DNA from: Ixodes scapularis
Lineage: Eukaryota > Arthropoda > Arachnida > Ixodida > Ixodidae
Assembly: GCF_016920785.2 (NCBI RefSeq)
Contig: NW_024609839.1
Coordinates: 10,690,196 to 10,754,195 of the forward strand
Length of the DNA stretch: 64,000 bases
Reading direction: 5' to 3'
In this document: one piece after another, positions 43,717 to 54,205 of the stretch
Layout of the letters: each line of letters starts with the position of its first letter
Position numbering within the stretch: position 1 is the stretch's first letter
Program-made: the position numbers and the translations under genes
The notes under the pieces: model-generated
The model's database searches: none
Told to the model about the DNA's origin: nothing
The model's input: only the letters and a program-made list of their open reading frames with translations

Positions 43717-43932
43717 ACCGGCCTTGCCAGGGAGAGGGAAGGCTTCAAGCTAACGTTGCCTTCGGAAGGCTCACTCACACATTGGCGTTTGTGTGGTATG
43801 GCTGTACGGTAACTGCGCTTGTGGCCGATTAGGATAAGTTAAAACGCTGGTGCCATCTATCGGGAAGCCTTCAAACACTGCTTGTCAAAGCATATTTTTA
43901 GCATCATTGGGGAGTTTTTGTTTTGCGTATAG

Positions 43933-44067
43933 GAGCAGTGTGCGTTTGCTTTAGCGTTGAGTGCTCCACGCATGCGCTACGTCGCAATGCGCCAAACTAA
44001 GGCGCAGTTTGGGCTCCCGCGCACGCGCAGTGGGGAACGCGCAACGCTAACGCAAACGCACACCGCT
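43933..44067. mobile_element. CpG-rich palindromic MITE
   Basis: AGTGTGCGTTTGCTTTAGCG at the left pairs with CGCTAACGCAAACGCACAC at the right, and CCACGCATGCGC with GCGCACGCGCAGTGG. A larger, looser inverted pair (TCACACATTGGCGTTT near 43770 and AAACGCCAATGTGTGAA near 44376) brackets it, so it may sit inside a further TIR element. Confidence 0.6.
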
Positions 44068-44999
44068 TACGTGTGCTCGTAGGCTAATCTATTATACTAA
44101 ATTCTCCATATCACCATCTATTTTCTTCTTCTATTATACTACTGTTATATTCTATTATTTTACCATGAACTTAAAACTATTCTGATAATGATATCAGTCA
44201 CCGTTTCCCGTAGATTGTGCGTAGATCCTCTATCGCAAATAATGCGGAACCCTCAGCTTAGTTATACGTAGATCGCGAGGGTTCAAGGGCTACGTGGTGA
44301 ACGGCGTAACTGTGCAAAATTGTTCTCTTGTCGTAGCCAGTTACAAGCGATTGCAATCCAGTCGACCGCACTTAAACGCCAATGTGTGAACTCTTCTTCC
44401 TTAAGCGTTACGATTTATTTAGCTACGAAGCATCCTAAATTTCATGGAGAGTGAACACAAAATCGGTAGTCACCAGAAAACATAAACCAAGTAATAAATA
44501 AATAAATTGAAGTTTTAGTTGTATTTTTGGCTGCGGTAGAACGCCACCAAAACGCTGCGCTTCGAAACGTACGCGATCCATAGAATACACTGCAGTTACC
44601 GTGGCATTTGTCCGGCGTCTCGAACGACGGGAGGAGAGTCGTGGTGGCAGAGGAGGTGTACTGCTCGTGCAAGCAGCATCTATGAGCAGCCCCGTCACTG
44701 AGCTCATCCAATAACGTTGACATACTCTACTTCTTGGCTAAAATGCCTCAGTATACGCTCACAGTGCACACAATGTCCCTAACAGACCCTCCATTGACGC
44801 TGTTTACGTACAGTCGGGGACAAAAGTCCCCGGGACATGCGAGGACATGCGAAACGCATTGCTCTGCCATCTGTAGGCGGATTGCCTGGTTTCGAGATCA
44901 CACAAAAGCGTATGCGCGTCCTACTCTGCCTGCAAACATGTGTGTTTTCCCGCTCTTCTGCGGCACAGCGCCTGAAGGCCGGTTCACACGTACAGCGAA

Positions 45000-45165
45000 G
45001 CGCTAAGTTAGCGCTACATGAGCGCTCGAAGGAGCGCTCATGTGGCGCTTTCTAGCGCGTGATGTAGCGCTCTGTTAGCGCTTCAGAATCGCCCTGTTAG
45101 AGCTTCAGAAGCGCTTTGTTAGCGCTCTGTTAGCGCTAGAGAAGCGCTTTGTTAGCGCTCTCACG
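45000..45165. repeat. AGCGCT subterminal repeats (left)
   Basis: Words such as GTTAGCGCT and AGAAGCGCTTTGTTAGCGC recur about every 10-20 bases. Confidence 0.85.
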
Positions 45166-45373
45166 CTCTTTGTGCCGTGCTTGCTGCTGCGGAATAGCGC
45201 GTGCACGGCGATTCCTTTGTTGTCGTTTTTCCTTTGGCATTGAAAGTAGAGGAAGTAAAACAGCCGCTCTCCAAACAGAGGGTCGGGCAGCCGGTCCAGA
45301 GTCATGAACTCTGAGCGACTAATTGATTGGGTACGACCTCATCACTTTCTATTCGATATGCGTGACCCTGGTT

Positions 45374-45646
45374 TCAAAGACACACAGTTAAAGATAACAG
45401 CATTCGAAAGAGCTCTGTGTCTCGGTCCCTCAGCCTAGGAACAAGGTTCGCCAGGTACCCGTCGGTATCTCGGTGGCGAAAGATTTCGCGCACCCAGAAG
45501 GCTCTTCCGGGCGTTAAGCCGTCCACACACATATGCACTAATCGCGTATCTAAGACCATTTGTCGCATTTCTATTTCAGCATCCCACATGTCCGCCATGG
45601 TGCTGCTGATGCACACCCAACCACAGGAACCGGTACCGCAGTGCAC
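45374..45646 (-). pseudogene. PIF/Harbinger transposase N-terminal fragment
   Basis: The frame reads ..GRAFWVREIFRHRDTDGYLA then NLVPRLRDRDTELFRMLLSL. The pattern (FWVRPIF..R...G.Y..LV.ELR..D...F...LRM) is the conserved N-terminus of HARBI1-like transposases, ahead of the DDE nuclease. The frame is lost after about 45374 and no catalytic core follows before the right subterminal repeats, so the element is an internally deleted derivative. The placement between matching AGCGCT ends supports the assignment. Confidence 0.65.
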
Positions 45647-45664
45647 GCGCTAATCCGCAGCACC

Positions 45665-45895
45665 GCGGTACAAGAAGCGCTACTGAAGCGCTAGCGTGGC
45701 GCTACTGAAGCGCTAACACGGCGCTACTGAAGCGCTAACAAGGCGCTACTGGAGCGCTAACAAGGCGCTAATGGAGCATTAACAAGGCGCTACAGAAGCG
45801 CTAATCGAGCGCTATGTTAGAACTAAGTCACGCGCTAGGAAGCGCCACAAGAAGCGCTACTGAAGGCTCACGTAGCGCTAACTTAGCGCTCCGCT
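45665..45895. repeat. AGCGCT subterminal repeats (right)
   Basis: Units of about 22 bases, GGCGCTACTGAAGCGCTAAC, recur with small changes, mirroring the left zone. Confidence 0.85.
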
Positions 45896-46159
45896 GTATG
45901 TGTGAACAGGCCTTAACTCGGAATCGGACGCATGGTACCGTCTCAGAAATAGTGCTGGCGGCTGATGAGCGTCTGCTACACATTCCGAAACTGGAGGTAC
46001 CACATGCGGCGTTGCGCCGCATTTCGCCGTGTTAGCGCACCTTGCTTTATAACCAGTTGAGCTTATCGCTCAGTTGAGCTGCCGTGACTTCTTGCTTTAT
46101 AGGTGCCATGTCAGTAAGCGCTATCTCCGAGGCGGTACCACGCACCCGATTCGGAGTTA

Positions 46160-46291
46160 GGGGGTGTCCAAACAGGACACTACAAAACGCACGACTCCGA
46201 CAAATCGTGAAAAGTGAAGCGGACGCGCCCGCTTCAATTTTCACGATTTGTCGGAGTCGTGCGTTTTGTAGTGTCCTGTTTGGACACCCCT
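46160..46291. mobile_element. 132-bp perfect palindromic MITE in the right arm, TTA-flanked
   Basis: GGGTGTCCAAACAGGACACT on the left is mirrored exactly by AGTGTCCTGTTTGGACACCC on the right; arms are about 54 bp with a GC-rich stem-like centre (GAAGCGGACGCGCCCGCTTC). It is flanked by TTA at 46157-46159 and 46292-46294, consistent with PIF/Harbinger-type target choice. Confidence 0.88.
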
Positions 46292-46459
46292 TTAGGCACC
46301 GCGCCACAGAGGAGCGGGAAAGCGTACATGTTGGCAGGCACAGAAGGACGGGCATGCGCTTTTCTGTAATCTCGAAACCAGGCGGCCCGCCGGCAGATGG
46401 CAGAGCAATGCGTTTCAGTCGCAGCTCGCACGTCCTGGGGACTTTTGTCCCCGACTGTA

Positions 46460-47529
46460 CATGTCGGCATCCGCCCACACCAGGTGTCATCACTGGGCGA
46501 GAGCGGAAAGAAGATTCACGTTAGGCGAGGCGTCTCCGTATGTACCATTCCGACAACAGCGCCACCGCAACAACGTGACGTCACAGCCGCGTGTTTCTCT
46601 ATAGACTCTTTGAAGCAGCTGTGGATGGGCGCGCCATAACAGGCCTCTAATTTTTGCTTCCACTTATTACATTTATTTCACTTGATCATCACCGCAGCGG
46701 TGCAGTTTATTTTATCATTTTAGGTCCTACTGTGTCGTTCTCTCCGCCACTGGCCTTCGTGAAAGCTCGTAAATGCCCGCTTCACTGGCTCGGTATCTGG
46801 GCAAGACGAGATAAGGTCAGGAATGGCGGATGTAATGTGCCGCGCGTGCAAAGTGACTATAAGCGTGCAGGAACCTTAGACAGCGCTGTTTTGTTCTATC
46901 GAGCATACACAGCTCGGCTGCCCTCCCTAGCTATCCCCATCCTTCCCAACCATTAACTTTCATCTCTTTCCCTCTTAACCAGCGGCGGCGTCGGCTACAA
47001 TTCGAACCACGGGGTGCCGTGGTAGGAGTCTGATGTCGGGACCCCAATTAAAGGAACCCGGGTGCCGATCGCTGCCGGGAGGTCCAGGAGGGAGTTTTCG
47101 GGCGCTGAGACACCCCGCGGTGAGGTTCCGAGACACGCTGGGGCTCTCGCAGGGGGTCGCCGCTACGCCAACCCCCCGTCGGGTTCCTTCCGCTTTTTTA
47201 ACCTGTTTTATTTTTTTCTACCCAATTTTTTCCTATTCCGGCTGTCACTCGAGATGCCCGGCCGAGCACACTGTTGCGTTTCCGCCCTTTTCGCGCTCAG
47301 CTGGTCTCCATGCCAACGGGTCTCTTTGTGAGATTTTGTTTCTTCTCTTCTGAATGTTTCTATTCTTGGACCACGCCTTTTTACGGCCATATTTATTTAG
47401 TATTTGACGCCTCTCCTCGTGGTATTAGAGTGGATAGCGGTGCCCACAGACGTTGGTCCAAGTTTTATAAATATCAATAGCCGTATTTCTTTTTTGAACT
47501 ATGAAAATATAGCGGTCTCTAGAATCCTA
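46460..47529. other. intergenic DNA, GC-rich at 46.98-47.2 kb
   Basis: A hairpin CCACGGGGTGCCGTGG lies near 47008. Unassigned plus frames at 46654-46956 and 47033-47353 show no domain. Confidence 0.4.
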
Positions 47530-47871
47530 CACTGTAAAAAATTTGCCCTCTTTTACGGAGAAATTCTCTGGCACCTATACTGCCGGAAAGGTCATCCGTA
47601 ATCCCAATAACGGAAAAATCCTTTTAAACACGTACACAGTCCGCAAATAAAAGGACGTTTTGCAAAACAGATTACGGAAAGTGCTCTACTATCCGTAACA
47701 CTATTCGAGAGCTGTCCGTAAAACGACGGACTGGAATATGCGTTCCCTAAAACCTATTACGGAGATCGCTCTAGTATCCGTAAAAGTGTTTAAAAGTTGT
47801 CCGTACAAGGCCAAACAGCGTAGGGTTTCCGTAAATTATATTACGGAGAGCATTCTTCACCATCCGTAATC

Positions 47872-48107
47872 CTATGCGGAGCGCAAGTTTGTCTGCTTCT
47901 TGCACAGGGGTTGCGGTGATGTCAAAATGACGAGCTCTCATTGGCTGATTGAACAAAATAGAATCGTGCGTAGACCTCATGGTGTCTAGCATTGTGGTCT
48001 ACCCACTATATCCTTCCAATCAAAGACAATGAGAGCTCGTCACCGTTCTGACGTCACCATAATGTCTGCGCAAAAAGCAGACGACTTGCTCTCCGCATAG
48101 GGCGGTG
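47872..48107. repeat. foldback inside the left end
   Basis: CTATGCGGAGCGCAAG..GTCTGCTT and GATGTCAAAATGACGAGCTC are mirrored by GAGCTCGTCACC..GACGTCAC and AAGCAGAC..CTCTCCGCATAG. Arms of about 90 bp pair imperfectly around a loop near 47990. Confidence 0.7.
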
Positions 48108-48929
48108 TCAATAGATAGGTCGGTTGTAAAATGAGCTATTAATGCCTTCATTTAGCAAGCTCAACTTATTATCAAAGGTTTTGCTTTTGTGACACAGATT
48201 ACCATGAAAACTTTTAAGGTGCAACTCCATTGTGTGAAAAATAGAACTACATTATTTAAATTTTCGACAATGGGCACCGATGTATACAACCGATCGTGTT
48301 GAGTGCTCTTGTCGAGAGGTGCCACAACCTGTTGCGGAAAGCAGGCAACACAGCTGAGCAATTCATCTGCAGCAAGTTTCCTCAATGTCAGTTGTTTTTT
48401 CTTCTGTCAGTTCTGGCCTTCAGATCAACGTGCAGAATTATAAAAGGTAGTGGGATTCACAAAACATTATCTGTAGTAAAATCGACCACTGCAGTCATTG
48501 TATTTTTTAAACAGCGATATAAAGCACCTTCTCGATAACACCAAACGTCACTTTCAGTCATCTGCGTCGGCACTCATGCTTGAAAATATAGAAAATGCTG
48601 TTTTCACATTCCACGGAGACGGAGCTATGCCTTGACAAGTCACAATAGTGTTCACTGCTAATATAGACCTTTGGTAAGAATATGAGCTCAATGCTTGTAA
48701 GAGCAGATTTCTCCAGTTCATTTTACAGCCAGTCCTTAGTGATGCTGCCCTATACATAGAGTAATGTTCATTATGACGCTGATACAACCAGGTTTTCTAT
48801 AAAAAAAAGTTACAAAATTTTGAATTGGAAAAGGATCTCTTTAATAGAATATTGAGCCTTCTTTCCTATGCTGCTTGCAGCAATCATGCATTGTCACCTG
48901 AATAATTGATCAGAAAATAAGAAAAGTAC
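48108..48929. other. interior DNA without supported gene
   Basis: Short frames only; nothing recognised. Confidence 0.4.
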
Positions 48930-49021
48930 CTTCGAACACTTTATTTGGGTCCTTGAAAAGCCAAAGTGGAGCCCCGTGGTGTTTTGCCTTTGTTTTCAGA
49001 TGCAGCATGTAACATGATATG
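48930..49021 (-). CDS. possible internal exon B
   Basis: On the minus strand the pyrimidine tract TTTTTTTCTTCTTTAG precedes the segment and GAAG/GTACTT ends it. Of the three frames only one is open throughout; it reads HLKTKAKHHGAPLWLFKDPN in its middle. The length is 92 nt, entering in phase 2 and leaving in phase 1. The combination of a strong acceptor, a fair donor and a single open frame is good signal evidence. I do not recognise the protein. It lies downstream of exon A (51047-51107) on the same strand, but the phases do not join directly, so at least one more exon would be needed. Confidence 0.4.
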
Positions 49022-49592
49022 CTAAAGAAGAAAAAAACAAAGAAAAAATAATGAAATATCTGTATCAGATCAATAACATGTGCAAATTGAGTTTTGCACA
49101 AGACGCAGTCCCCCTCAGCCCATTTAATTATTAGCCATGCATCTTATACAAGAGCCAAATGGACATTTCCCCTAATTGGTCATCCTGTGATCTGATATCT
49201 AAAACCAATGTTTGACCTGAGGGTCTTGTTCTCCTGTTCCTTAGTATTCAGATAAACTTCAAGCTTAAATCCCTTCAAAACTGTGAAAAAATGCAAGGCC
49301 GGAATCACAATAGTGATTTGCTTTATAATGTGAAGCATTTCTTGAGAACTGATGAACCAACCGGAAAACTCTATTCGGTTTGAGTAATGCTTTATTTCTA
49401 AGGTTCAGGAGATGTTGCAGAAGAGTCTATGTAATACTGCCTAAGCTCATATCCTAGACTTTCCTAAGTTCGGGCAGCAATTCAAGATCTCCCTTTAGAA
49501 AGGCTAGTTGCACTCTTTCTCGTTGTCGAATCAGGTGGTCCGCCAGAAGTGCTTAGAGAGCGTGAACATTAGAAAGCTTATTTCCTCTTTAG

Positions 49593-49672
49593 ATATCTGT
49601 CACATTCCTGAAGTGACGGTTAAAGTGGAAGACGAAGAAGGGGAAAAGCTCGAGCACAAAGGAAAAGGATGA
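49593..49672 (+). CDS. possible terminal exon on the plus strand
   Basis: TTATTTCCTCTTTAG makes an acceptor ending at 49592. The frame ICHIPEVTVKVEDEEGEK then runs through LEHKGKG to a TGA at 49670. It is short, and acidic stretches can arise by chance. The GC-rich 350 bases that follow (a 138-codon frame, 49756-50172) show no domain and could be 3' untranslated or a mobile element. Confidence 0.25.
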
Positions 49673-50753
49673 GCTCGCGAGAAACATTCGACGACTGAAC
49701 CTGAAGGGCGGCAGCTGACACGCCAACGATCCCGGCAGACCAGGCTTCGCTCCTGGTGAACCCTGGCTCCGCTCCAGGTCTTCCCGCCGCCATCGAGCCG
49801 GAGCGACGTCGTGCCTGCTGCTCGCACCAGAAGCCCGGAGCATCGGACTTCGAGCTCGAAGGCGGACGCGAAGGGGTGGCCTCGCAACACTCCTGTCAAC
49901 CCAGGCCGCGTACCTGGTCGGTCAAGCGACACCATCGAACCGTTGCTGGGTGGCCCAGAGCTCCTAGCAAGCTTGGAACCACACCCGTAACATCAAAGAA
50001 CAAGGCCGGGTTCCGTTCCAAGCAAGATCAGACTGTGGGTGTTCTCAGCTCCCACTTAAAGACGACCGAGACTGACTGTAGTGACTGTAGCTATTTAATC
50101 ACTCTATTTTTTTTTAAATTAAAGCTATTTAATCACTCTATACTCCAATTCACAAGTTGGCTTTGGAGCTGACAAAGGCATAGGGTCACACGCACGATTT
50201 TAAAAGGCGTTCTCTCTGCGTGAGCGCTCATACAAACCAAGCCGTCCTCATGTGCCTGTGCCGTTGCCTGTGCTAGAGTCAAATTGGTCACACAAACCAT
50301 TCAACAGACCAATCGACCTATAAAAAGCGATAAAATGTTCGCTCACAAATGCGCATTTAAAATGAAAACAGGACAAGGTAAAACAAGCAACCCATTAAAA
50401 AAGAAGTACCATAAAACTTTCATTACATCAGTTATTTTATATCTACAAGATATAAATATGTGAAGCGAACCGCTTAAAATTAATTTATATACCATAATCG
50501 AGTCTGCACAGATAAAGAGGAAAAAGCCAATCTTGAGGAAGGCCTTCTTAATAACTGTGGGCTTTGACCTAGTGAAAGTGTGCAAGTTAGCATAAAATAA
50601 ATGTTAGACACAGATTTTTCTTTATAAATTATAGACAAATAGACACCCGACTACGACTGTGGAGGGGAGGGGGACACAGGCAGCAGCATCATCTTTCCTC
50701 TGCATGCACCTCGACCAAGTCGTAATAATTTGGATTGTGGGGACCTGTACCTG

Positions 50754-50807
50754 CATGTCTTGGCACAGAAACTCGCCGAGCACGGCGGATTTCTGTGCCA
50801 AGACATG
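50754..50807. repeat. 54-bp hairpin
   Basis: CATGTCTTGGCACAGAAA (50754-50771) and TTTCTGTGCCAAGACATG (50790-50807) are perfect inverted repeats around a GC-rich loop. Confidence 0.9.
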
Positions 50808-51046
50808 AAGGCCACAAGACATTTTTTTGAAGAATTGGGCGGCTAGCAGGACTGGTGGGCAGCGAAGCCACTGCCGCCCACCGTAGGAAAAACCCTGGTT
50901 AGATGTGACCAATATTGTCCAAACAGTTTTCAGAAGGGTTCTGTCAGTCACATCAGGTTTGCTTTTCTCTCAGACATGCTAGATTTTAAGAACTGAACTA
51001 TTTACTTGCCAGCGAAAAACATGTGCACCCAACTCCACAAACTTAC

Positions 51047-51107
51047 TTTTTCAAAGTGCTCAATCGTCAAAAACTGCTCCCTTGTTGTACAATTCCAAAT
51101 GTAGTTC
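51047..51107 (-). CDS. possible internal exon A
   Basis: On the minus strand TCTTTTTTTTCAG precedes the segment and AAAAA/GTAAGT ends it, both near consensus. The open frame reads NYIWNCTTREQFLTIEHFEK (61 nt, entering in phase 2, leaving in phase 0). The frame also continues past this donor to a second site, GCAAGT, about 35 bases on. Diverged copies of this exon and flanking intron recur tandemly at 52.6-53.8 kb. The protein family is unknown to me. Confidence 0.4.
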
Positions 51108-51330
51108 CTGAAAAAAAAGACAAACATGAATGACAACCTATACAAATGAGAGTTGCTCAAATTGTAGCTGGCTATAAGTATGCAAGATAATCCTGCGGTA
51201 CAATGGCCACAGGAGACTGCCAGAAATCAGCTGACCTGTGCTCTAATAAATGCCTACAAGCAAGACTTAAGAACCATGCACTTCCCTTTACTTAAAGTTT
51301 ACCTTATATTGTGTTAGAAAATACAAGAAA
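51108..51330. repeat. founder-like unit of the 52.6-53.9-kb tandem repeat
   Basis: The intron-side sequence (GCAAGATAATCCTGCGGTAC, AGATCAGC..TTGTGCYCT-type words) is homologous to the corresponding part of each later unit (GCAAAGTAACCCTGCAGTGC), so the exon and its flanks were duplicated together. Confidence 0.5.
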
Positions 51331-51671
51331 ACAGATTTAAAATCTTAGAGCAAGACCTTGTAGGCATCGACATAAACTAAGCAAAAACAAATGCATTTAG
51401 AGGACCCTTGCAATATTTGTCGCCTTGGGCAAGATACTTTATATAAAATAACTACCTAATTAGGCTAGTTAAGCAAAAAGTAACCTATAATTGTTACTCC
51501 TAAGAGGTAATTCCATTACTTTACCTTACTTTTTATTATTAAAGAAATAAACAAGGAAAAGTATTAACCGGCTATGCTCAGGTTTACTGCACAAAGTGCC
51601 TGTATCTGTGTTATTACATCTTATACTAAAACAGCAGTTGCTTTTCAAAATTTTCGTACAAACGTTTTACT

Positions 51672-51932
51672 TTACTGAAGGCAAACACATTCATTTCCAT
51701 CGCTGAATAAGCTTTCAACTGGCACACTCGGTGGAATGGCTTGCACACACAAGTATTTGTTCCTGGTTAAGATCTTAACGATACACAAAGCCATTGCCTC
51801 CGAGGTTACCTTTCTCCACCACAGCACCTCACTGTGCACAGAACTTTTGAAGGGAGATGAAAAAAATATTCTCCTCGTATATCGGCTGTCATTGTTTTCT
51901 CTGCATTGCCAGCTGCGCTTTGTCATTGGCAC
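51672..51932 (-). pseudogene. hAT transposase C-terminal (dimerisation) fragment
   Basis: EVLWWRK, then NKYLCVQAIPPSVPVESLFS, corresponds to the hAT C-terminal dimerisation region, in which WW(R/K)..., KYL.(I/V).A and S.P(V/S)ER(L/V)FS are conserved. Spacing between the WW and KYL parts is close to normal. The frame stops soon after and nothing upstream (zinc finger, DDE core) is recognised, so only a short piece remains. Confidence 0.6.
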
Positions 51933-52062
51933 TCGTCATCCATAATCTGAAATGCGTAATATTTTTGGTCGTTGCCTATCTATGACAATCTAGATATAAG
52001 GTATGCATCAGATTATGTTGCATTAAAACTTGGGTTTGGGGCTAGTTGGTTTATTACTGAAT

Positions 52063-52182
52063 AAAAGGTTAAAAAGAGCGAACAAACGAAGACAATAAAG
52101 AAACACGGACGACAGGACAGGCGCCTGTCCTGTCGTCAGTGTTTCTTTATTGTCCTCGTTTGTTTGCGCTTTTTAACCTTTT
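52063..52182. mobile_element. 120-bp near-perfect palindrome
   Basis: AAAAGGTTAAAAAGAGCGAA is mirrored by GCGCTTTTTAACCTTTT, and CGACAGGACAGG by CCTGTCCTGTCG around a central GGCGCC. Only a few bases mismatch. It is too short to code and behaves like a foldback MITE. Confidence 0.85.
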
Positions 52183-52559
52183 AATCAGATTGTGCTCCTC
52201 AATGTAACTGTAATTAGAAATATGAGAAAATTAACTACAAAAGAACATTGCTACTTTTTTTATTCAGGAAAGAATAACGTGATACAGAAGTTACTTCCCC
52301 CAAACTTAGCGTGTGACAGTTAAACGTTACATTAATATGTCACTTGCAACGTGTCACTATACAATGCTACCTGCGATTTAAACGTGGCAAGTTCATCGGC
52401 TACAAAAAGCCAGCAGCAGGTGACCTTGTAGGTTTGAATTTAGCTATAGTAACTAGATTCAAATGAATTTAGCATATTAGGTTTGAATCTAGCTACAGTG
52501 TATAGTAACACCAGTTGGGGTCAAAACAATGTTACATGTGACGGACACTAGTACAAAAC

Positions 52560-53910
52560 TTGTCGAAAAGTGACACCAGATAGATCAGCGTTGTCTACCT
52601 CTCAGATTCATACTGACTCTTTACTTACCATGAAAATACACCAGCGAAGCTGACTCCGTAACTTGACTTCTTCAAATGAATAAATCATCAAACGCTGCTT
52701 GACGTTTCAAGATGCTAACCGTATTTTTTTTAACAACACATACACAAGACTGTCAGATTGCCAGTTTAAGCAAGTGAGAGTAACTTAAATCGCAGTTGGC
52801 ACTGGACATGCAAAGTAACCCTGCAGTGCAAGCATGGAGAGGCTGCCAGTGATCAACCAACTTGTGCCCTGAAAAACCTCTACAAAACAAAAATTAACTA
52901 TGGAGTTCCATTTCGAAGTTAACTCATAACCTGCTAAAATATGCATTAGAAGAAGGCTTAATAAATGTTCAAAGTGGGGCTTTGGAGGCACCATGTTAGA
53001 CGTCGCTGATATTGCTACAACAGTTGTCGAAAAAGTGACATCAGCTACATCAGCGTTGCCTCCCTCTCAGGGACATGCTTAATCTGTAAGAAATCGGGTT
53101 TGTCACTTACCATAAAAAACACAAGCGAGGTTGACTCCGTAACTCGACTTGTTCAAATGGTTAAATCATCAAACATTTATCGACGTTACTAGATGTTATT
53201 TTTTTTTTTTTAAAACAAGATACACACGACTGTCAGAATGCCAGTTTAAGCAAGTGAGAGTAGCTTAAATCAGAGTTGGCACGGGACATGCAAAGTAACA
53301 TTGCAGTGCAAGCATGGCTGCACGAGGCTGCCGGAGATCAGCCAACTTGTGCCCTGAAAAACCTCTACAAAACAAAAATGAACCATGCAGTTCCATTTCG
53401 AAGTTAACTCATAATCTGCTAAAATATGCATTATAAAAAGGCATCTGTTCAAAGTGGGGCATTGGAGGCACCATGTTAGATGTGGCTGATATTGCTACAA
53501 CAGTTGTCAAAAAAGTGACATCAGCTACATCAGCGTTGCCTCGCTCTCACGGACATGCTCAATCTGTAAAAACTCAGACTTGTGACTTACCATAAAAAAA
53601 AAAAAAAACGAAGTTGACTCCGTAATTAAACTTGTTCAAATGGTTAAATCAACAAATATTGCTCGGCGTCCTGAAGTGCGAACTGCATTTTCTGAAAAAC
53701 AAGACACAAGATTGTCAGACTGTCAATTTAATCAAGTTAGGACAGCTTAAATAGCAGTTGACACTGGACATGCTAAGTAGTCATGCAGTGCAAGCATGGC
53801 TGCAGGTGGCTGACAAACCGCGGCCGACTTGTGCTTTGAAAAGCCTCTATGAAACAAAAAGAAAGAACCATGTGGCTTCACTTACTTCAAAGCTTAAAAG
53901 TTACTATTTA
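52560..53910. repeat. tandem duplication of an exon-plus-intron unit, about 465-485 bp, three copies
   Basis: Units begin near 52564, 53030 and 53515 with GTGACAYCAGMTASATCAGC. Each contains a minus-strand block ending in ATGGTAAGT (plus-strand ACTTACCAT at about 52627, 53107 and 53587), then GACTGTCAG, TTTAAGCAAGTGAG and CTTGTGCCCTGAAAAACCTC. The block corresponds to exon A at 51047-51107, but the copies have drifted and lack a consistent coding frame. The strong GTAAGT-type donor is kept in all three. Confidence 0.75.
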
Positions 53911-54087
53911 ATAATAATACATTTAAAAATCAAACGAATAATTATTTTGTGCGAGAGCAAGGAGCAAAACGTTGCAAGGAGACAATTTGTAAAATGGCAG
54001 GATGCCGGTTGCTGTAATTAAACAGATGCAGACTCCTGGTAACACGGGATATGAATACCATATCATGCCGGCCACATCTGCCTTGAT

Positions 54088-54205
54088 CAGGGGCGGATCC
54101 AAGGGGAGGGGGGGGGGGGGGGTTTGGCGGCGGGGACGGCCGCCCCTTCCCAAACCAAGTCGGCCCCCCTCCCCCCTTCTCGGAGGGCAATTTGGCATGA
54201 AAAAG
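54088..54205. mobile_element. hAT-like MITE, partial copy
   Basis: Begins CAGGGGCGGATCCAAGG and contains, inverted relative to the next copy, CTTCTCGGAGGGCAATTTG. A run of 15 G occupies 54108-54122. The other end is missing. Confidence 0.65.

Larger units (their letters stand above)
44976..45913. mobile_element. PIF/Harbinger-like element inserted in the left arm
   Basis: Ends AGGCCGGTTCACACGTACAG and CTGTATGTGTGAACAGGCCT are inverted repeats. Subterminal zones on both sides are packed with AGCGCT words in opposite orientation (45000-45165 and 45665-45895). The element is flanked by TGA (44973-44975) and TAA (45914-45916), a TWA-type three-base target with one change. A Harbinger-like transposase remnant lies inside on the minus strand. 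Confidence 0.75.
44809..46459. mobile_element. mariner-like inverted-repeat element (outer layer), TA-flanked
   Basis: CAGTCGGGGACAAAAGTCCC at 44811 is mirrored by GGGGACTTTTGTCCCCGACT ending at 46457, each flanked by TA (44809-44810; 46458-46459). The arms pair for about 165 bp (44811-44975 with 46292-46457) and, beyond the insertions, again for about 45 bp (45914-45959 with 46110-46159). CAGT..ACTG ends with TA duplication are the Tc1/mariner pattern; no mariner transposase is present, so it is non-autonomous. The loop is about 45960-46108. Confidence 0.8.

Noticed and set aside
50343..50585. Pogo-like transposase C-terminus (SKPTVIKKAFLKIGFF)
   Set aside because: The similarity is limited to about 15 residues and the sequence after it is AT-rich noise.
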